A stretch of 64,000 bases of DNA from Bin103 sp002238925. Its GTDB lineage: Bacteria > Spirochaetota > Spirochaetia > SZUA-6 > Bin103. Where the stretch lies: assembly GCA_965208065.1 (NCBI GenBank), contig OZ242313.1, forward strand, positions 2,852,001 to 2,916,000, written 5' to 3'. Below, one piece after another: positions 60,054 to 64,000 of the stretch (positions are counted from its first letter, which is position 1; each line of letters opens with the position of its first letter). The notes beneath the pieces are model-generated. The model made no database searches. It was not told where the DNA came from and was given only the letters and a program-made list of their open reading frames with translations. Position numbers and translations under genes: made by a program.

Positions 60054-61854
60054 CCTGTTCGCGAGTGACCGAGTACCAGAGCGGGCGCCCATGCGGACAG
60101 TGCTGCAGGTCGATGGCAAACGACTCGGTTGCAATCGCAGCGGCAGCGTCGTGGTCCAGTACCTCGCCATCCTTTACCGCCAGCTTGCACGCGATGTCGG
60201 CGAGCATCGCACGTTCCAGGTCCTGTTCACTGCCGCGCATTCCGGCGACGTATTTCGTCAGCCACTCCGCCGGTAGTTGATGCAGCGGCTCGGCCAGCGC
60301 GGTGATGCGTCGCGGCCGGTCCGCCTCCAGTTCCACGACGATGCCGATTTCGCCGAGCCGGTCGCGTAGCTCGCGCAGCGCATGCGCTGCTTCCGTGTCG
60401 AGGTCGAGTTCGATCGGGATCAGCAGTTGCTGGATTGCGAACGAGCGCCTGCGCAGCCGCTCGTAGAGTACCCGTTCGTGGGCGGCGTGCTGATCGACGA
60501 AGTAGAGGGTCCGGCCGATCTCGACCAGCAAGAACATGCCCAGCGACTGGCCGATGTATCTGACGGCCGCGCTGCGGTCCGGACGCGGGGCGCTGTCGGT
60601 GGCGGCGGCGGGCCCGGGGGTGATAATGCCGAGCGCGCCGGGCGGCGCGGCTTGCGCAGTGAATTCCGGCGCCGCGGGGGCCGCCGGGGCCTGCTCCGCA
60701 TAGCGAAGCGGCGGGTCCGCCACCGCGGCCGGCGGACGCGCCGGCGCGGAGTAGGCGCGGTCGCCGGGAGCCGGGAACGGCAGCGACCCCGACGCCCCGG
60801 GTGCCGGCGGCAGCGGCGAGCGGTGGCCGAACCGGACCGCCGCCTGCTGCACGACTTTCACGACCGCCTGATGCAGCGGCGCAAGACTCCGGAACCGAGC
60901 CTCCCGTTTCGCCGGATGGACGTTGAAGTCCACCAGGTGGGGGGCGATCTCCACGAACAGGCACGCGACCGGGTGGCGGCCGCCGGGCACGATGGCGCCG
61001 TAGCCGTATTCGAGCGCCTGCGCCAGGCCGTATTGCTGAATGCGCCGCCGGTTCACGAACACCATGAGCCGCGATCGGTCGCGGCGGGCAAGCTCCGGGC
61101 GGGCGCCGATTACCGTAACCTGGAAATCCGAGAAGTCGCGCTGCGCCTCGAACAGGTCATCGGGCGACACCGGGCTGCCGAGCACATCCGCTACCCGGTA
61201 GCGAAGCTCGGCGCCGGCGAGCGTGGTGTCCGCCTCGCCATCTACCGAAACACGAAAGGTCACCCGCGGATGAGCGAGTGCTTTCTCCAGCACCATTCGC
61301 CGGCACAGGGTGGTCTCGGTACCGGGACGGCGCAGGAAGCGGCGCCGCGCCGGCAGGTCGGCGAACAGCCGGGTCACCTGGATGCGGGTGCCGGGCGCCG
61401 CGGCCACGCCGGTGATGCGCCGCCCGTGACTGTCTGCGACCAGGCGGGCCGCCATCCCTACCGAGCGCGGGCGGGATACCACTTCGAGGCGCGCGCACGC
61501 GGCGATGCTCGCCAGTGCCTCGCCGCGGAACCCGAGCGTGGTGACGGTCTGCAAGTCGTGCTCGTCGTTGATCTTGGAGGTCGCGTGGCGCAGGCCGGTG
61601 CGCTCCAGTTCGGAGCGCGCGATGCCACGGCCGTCGTCGTGCACGGCAATCTGGCCGAGGCCGCCGGAGTGGAGTTGCACGTCGATCTCGCTCGCGCCGG
61701 CGTCGAGTGCGTTGTCGATCAGTTCGCGTACGATCGAGAACGGGCGCTCGATTACCTCTCCGGCGGCGATGCGGGCGGCAACGTCGGGTTCGAGCACGCG
61801 AATGGCGTCCGGTGCGTGTGCCCGGCCATCGCCGCCGGCCGCTACCGCCGGCAT
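60019..61854 (-). CDS. mutL: DNA mismatch repair protein MutL
   Basis: 611 residues. N-terminal GHKL ATPase with ERPFSIVRELIDNALDAGAS (Glu/Asn motif I), HDDGRGI and TLGFRGEALASI; the C-terminal dimerisation/endonuclease domain has the metal motif DQHA-x2-E-x4-E in VDQHAAHERVLYE and the CPHGRP motif (QHCPHGRPLW), so nicking activity is expected, as in organisms lacking MutH. The linker (residues 330-410) is proline/alanine-rich. ATG 61854 has GGAAAAGAA before it. Diverges from the DUF503 gene. Confidence 0.96.
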   Translation of the reverse strand: MPAVAAGGDGRAHAPDAIRVLEPDVAARIAAGEVIERPFSIVRELIDNALDAGASEIDVQLHSGGLGQIAVHDDGRGIARSELERTGLRHATSKINDEHDLQTVTTLGFRGEALASIAACARLEVVSRPRSVGMAARLVADSHGRRITGVAAAPGTRIQVTRLFADLPARRRFLRRPGTETTLCRRMVLEKALAHPRVTFRVSVDGEADTTLAGAELRYRVADVLGSPVSPDDLFEAQRDFSDFQVTVIGARPELARRDRSRLMVFVNRRRIQQYGLAQALEYGYGAIVPGGRHPVACLFVEIAPHLVDFNVHPAKREARFRSLAPLHQAVVKVVQQAAVRFGHRSPLPPAPGASGSLPFPAPGDRAYSAPARPPAAVADPPLRYAEQAPAAPAAPEFTAQAAPPGALGIITPGPAAATDSAPRPDRSAAVRYIGQSLGMFLLVEIGRTLYFVDQHAAHERVLYERLRRRSFAIQQLLIPIELDLDTEAAHALRELRDRLGEIGIVVELEADRPRRITALAEPLHQLPAEWLTKYVAGMRGSEQDLERAMLADIACKLAVKDGEVLDHDAAAAIATESFAIDLQHCPHGRPLWYSVTREQVSARVGRQSTR

Positions 61855-61908
61855 TTCTTTTCCGGCGCGGCGGCCAGCCGTGCTGTTATACTGGCCGCGA
61901 GACGCTCG

Positions 61909-62196
61909 ATGGTTGTTTCCATGCTGCATTTGACCATTGATCTTCCCGGCTTGGGTTCACTGAAGGAAAAGCGCCGCGTGATCGGCTCGCTGAAGGAACG
62001 GGTACGCCACAAGTACAGGGTATCGATTGCCGAGGTGGGCGCCAACGAGTTGTGGAACGTGGCTGAAATCGGGTGTGCGGTAGTATCCAATTCGCATGCG
62101 TTCGGTGAGTCAGTGTTGCACAAAGTCATAGCGTATGCAGAGGAGCACTTGGCGTTTCCGATCCGCGATGCGCAGGTGTTTTCCGAACACTACTGA
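61909..62196 (+). CDS. DUF503 (YlxP-like) protein
   Basis: 95 residues. The family opening is present (MVVSMLHLTIDLPGLGSLKEKRRVIGSLKERVRHKYRVSIAEVG), which is why ATG 61909 is chosen over 61921. TTATACT about 20 bp upstream may be its -10 box, sharing a divergent promoter with mutL. The family is usually near rbfA/infB and is linked to ribosome maturation or translation, without a settled activity. Confidence 0.92.
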   Translation: MVVSMLHLTIDLPGLGSLKEKRRVIGSLKERVRHKYRVSIAEVGANELWNVAEIGCAVVSNSHAFGESVLHKVIAYAEEHLAFPIRDAQVFSEHY

Positions 62197-62283
62197 CCGA
62201 CCGGTGCCACGAACGGACCACGGTCCGCGCGGTCCGCACGCGCCGGCTTGAATGACGGCGCGCAATCTGGTTACCTAACGGAT

Positions 62284-62964
62284 GTGTCGCTGACCAGGGT
62301 CGGGCGGCTTGCGGCGGCGGTTCTGATTGCGGCACTGCTGTCGAGCTGCACCGGTGATGATTCCGAGGCAACCGGGGTGCCGGGCCAGACGGTGCCGGCC
62401 GATGACGCCGCCGGCGGTGACGACGGCAGCGTGCAAGCCGCGGCCGAGTCCGTGGATGGGTTCGAATCCACCGAGCCGTCTGCCGACTCCGATACGGAGA
62501 TCGATCCGTCTTTCCTCTACCGGCGGGCGCCGCGCCTGCTGCCGCACGACTACGAGATCGGGCAACTGCAGGATTTGCTGGCGACCGGTCGGACCGAGCG
62601 CGAGGTGCTGGGTACTCTGCTGTCATTCCTTGCCGCACTTGCCGAGGGGACGATCGCGGAGGCGGCCATGGCTCCGGATCGCCGGCAGAGCCTGTCCCGG
62701 TCGCTGCAATTCCATATACGTGACGGACGGCTTCCGCACGCGGCGCGGATCGGCGCGGTGACCGGCACCGAAGACCAGGTACACGTGGCATTGCGCTTGT
62801 TCGGCGAACCCGGCCGGGTGGCCGGGGAGGCATACCTGGAATCGACCCCGAGTGGTTGGCGCATCGCCGACCTGCAACTCGACCTGCAAAGGCTGGCGCA
62901 GCCGTACACCGCACCGACGGAGTTCGAGCCGAGCGCCGCGCGGTGGTTGCTGTTGAGTCCGTGA
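62284..62964 (+). CDS. Lipoprotein of unknown function
   Basis: 226 residues from GTG 62284 with a lipoprotein signal (VGRLAAAVLIAALLSSC; lipobox LSSC). The mature protein starts with an acidic Asp/Ser/Ala-rich linker (residues 30-80), then a globular domain (EIGQLQDLLATGRTEREVLGTLLSFLAALAEG and HVALRLFGEPGRVAGEAYLE). No family recognised. Its stop overlaps the next gene's GTG (GTGA), so they are coupled. An earlier in-frame TTG at 62248 is less plausible. Confidence 0.75.
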   Translation: MSLTRVGRLAAAVLIAALLSSCTGDDSEATGVPGQTVPADDAAGGDDGSVQAAAESVDGFESTEPSADSDTEIDPSFLYRRAPRLLPHDYEIGQLQDLLATGRTEREVLGTLLSFLAALAEGTIAEAAMAPDRRQSLSRSLQFHIRDGRLPHAARIGAVTGTEDQVHVALRLFGEPGRVAGEAYLESTPSGWRIADLQLDLQRLAQPYTAPTEFEPSAARWLLLSP

Positions 62965-64000
62965 CCTGGATTGGGAGCCGGCGGCATCCGGCTGGCGTGC
63001 TGATTCCGGCCATGGTAGCCTGCGCCCTGGCGGTCGGCATCGAGCCGCTCGCAGCTCAGGTTCCGCAAGTCCCGTGGGGGCCGGAGCGTACCCAGCCGCC
63101 GCCGAGCACACCCGCGGCGGAATCCGGGCAGCCGTCGGCGCTGGCCGAGATAGACCGGCTGGCGGCGCACACCGCCGCCTTCCTGCGCGATCACGTGCCC
63201 GACCGGGCCGGTGCGACCATCTGGGTTCTCCCCTTCATGACCGACACCGGGGTGGCGACACGGCTCGGTCACCGGTTGCAGAGCGCCGTCCATCTCCGGC
63301 TGCTGCGCGACTACGGCTCGGCTGAGATACGCGTCGCGGAGCGGCGGCCACTCCCCTCTCGGGCTCTGACCGGCGGCGTGCAGCCGCTGCCCGCCGCCGC
63401 GGCAGCGGCGAGCCATGCGCTGGAACTGGAGATTCAGCCGTTTCGCGAGACGCTTCGCGTCGTGTTGCGGGTATTCAGTTCCGGTGCCGTAAGTGCCGGC
63501 GAATGGGTCGACCTTCCGGTCAGCGAGGAACTGCAGGAACTGCTCGACGGCACGGGGACCGGCGCCGCCGCCGGCCGCGAGCAGCACGCCGCGCCCGGCG
63601 CGGCCACGGTGCCGGCGGTGGAGCCGGGCGCGGATCCGGGTGCGCCGCGGACGCCGCTGCCATCCGCCATTACCGTCGACCGCGGCCAGCAGCGGTATAC
63701 CACCTCCGGCGAGGATTGGGTCACGCTGCAGGTGGCGGCGCCCGGATTCTACCTGCTTGAGGGGCGCTCCTTCTCCGGTCCTCTGACGCTTTCGTTGCAC
63801 TATGACCGCAGCGGGCCGCCGGTGGTGACCGCGCGCGAAGACGCCGGCGCGGATGCCGGGCGCGACGCTGGTGGACTGCCCCGCGGAGTCGATCGCAAGC
63901 TCGGGATATTCTCCGGGCCACGGAGAAGTTACGCCCGCATCGGCAGTGCCTCCGAGGAACACGTGGCGTACTACCTGCGGTTACGGCCGTTGATCCCGGC
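62961..64000 (+). CDS. Secreted envelope protein, 3' end missing
   Basis: At least 346 residues, running off the window. GTG 62961 overlaps the upstream TGA. A signal peptide (GVLIPAMVACALAVGIEPLAAQ) is followed by a Pro-rich linker and a region resembling CsgG/FlgO-type folds (ATIWVLPFMTDTGVATRLGHRLQSAVHLRLL, EIRVAERRPLP). A second beta-type region lies near residues 230-290 (GQQRYTTSGEDWVTLQVAAPGFYLLEG). The CsgG/FlgO resemblance is weak; the function is unknown. Confidence 0.7.
   Translation, partial: MTWIGSRRHPAGVLIPAMVACALAVGIEPLAAQVPQVPWGPERTQPPPSTPAAESGQPSALAEIDRLAAHTAAFLRDHVPDRAGATIWVLPFMTDTGVATRLGHRLQSAVHLRLLRDYGSAEIRVAERRPLPSRALTGGVQPLPAAAAAASHALELEIQPFRETLRVVLRVFSSGAVSAGEWVDLPVSEELQELLDGTGTGAAAGREQHAAPGAATVPAVEPGADPGAPRTPLPSAITVDRGQQRYTTSGEDWVTLQVAAPGFYLLEGRSFSGPLTLSLHYDRSGPPVVTAREDAGADAGRDAGGLPRGVDRKLGIFSGPRRSYARIGSASEEHVAYYLRLRPLIP

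Noticed and set aside
1..64000. CRISPR arrays, insertion sequences and rRNA operon
   Set aside because: No regularly spaced repeats with unique spacers, no transposase gene, and no rRNA sequence were seen; the only arrays are the short tandem repeats listed.

Overview
The window is high-GC bacterial chromosome with genes packed on both strands. One CDS runs off each end: a phosphomannomutase/phosphoglucomutase on the left and a secreted envelope protein on the right. The organism is probably a free-living or host-associated Gram-negative heterotroph. A spirochaete relative fits best: LplA/LplB/LplC-type sugar importers, a LolA-like protein and a beta-barrel-like protein encoded inside an ABC/FtsX-permease operon, and an H-protein/ParB-like/mutL/DUF503 block. 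This placement is inference; no rRNA or taxonomic marker was available to test it. A striking feature is seven phytanoyl-CoA dioxygenase (PhyH) family genes in 64 kb.

Layout. 0-13 kb: phosphohexomutase, a fucose/arabinose-type isomerase, a convergent three-gene ABC sugar importer (solute-binding protein plus two permeases, no ATPase), then a polysaccharide deacetylase fused to an alpha-L-rhamnosidase and a membrane spermidine-synthase-like/TPR protein. 13-22 kb: four PhyH genes, a 14-repeat FG-GAP protein, tRNA-Thr(CGU), a DapA-family aldolase, an EamA transporter remnant, rsmE and a TetR regulator. 22.25-26.85 kb: a less GC-rich island of small unrecognised genes enclosed by 56-bp imperfect inverted repeats, one of which is the TetR promoter/operator region.

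27-48 kb: mostly small-molecule metabolism (2-hydroxyacid dehydrogenase, AGE epimerase, medium-chain dehydrogenase, fatty acid hydroxylase, ketopantoate-reductase-like protein, DUF1907 protein, FAD oxidoreductase, CinA, GH32, sugar isomerase, glyoxalase-like protein, enolase-superfamily dehydratase), three more PhyH genes, an XRE regulator with an unknown partner, and several uncharacterised small proteins. Together with the first section this suggests a lifestyle of scavenging plant- or algal-type glycans (rhamnosides, fructans) and diverse acids.

48.8-55.6 kb: an envelope operon reading ATPase, permease, permease, LolA-like protein, beta-barrel-like protein, then a close paralogue of the first permease. 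Most joints have overlapping start and stop codons; a 19-bp tandem repeat sits between the first two permeases. 55.6-64 kb: a monooxygenase-like protein, a small membrane protein, a promoter-plus-terminator unit of about 200 nt likely to make a structured RNA, a class A penicillin-binding protein that seems to start with ATT, H-protein, ParB-like protein, mutL (convergent, overlapping), DUF503, a lipoprotein and the partial right-end gene.

Best leads for something new: the inverted-repeat-bounded island with its repeat family and split reading frames; the duplicated-permease envelope operon; the unassigned RNA upstream of the ATT-start PBP; the deacetylase-rhamnosidase fusion; and the PhyH expansion.
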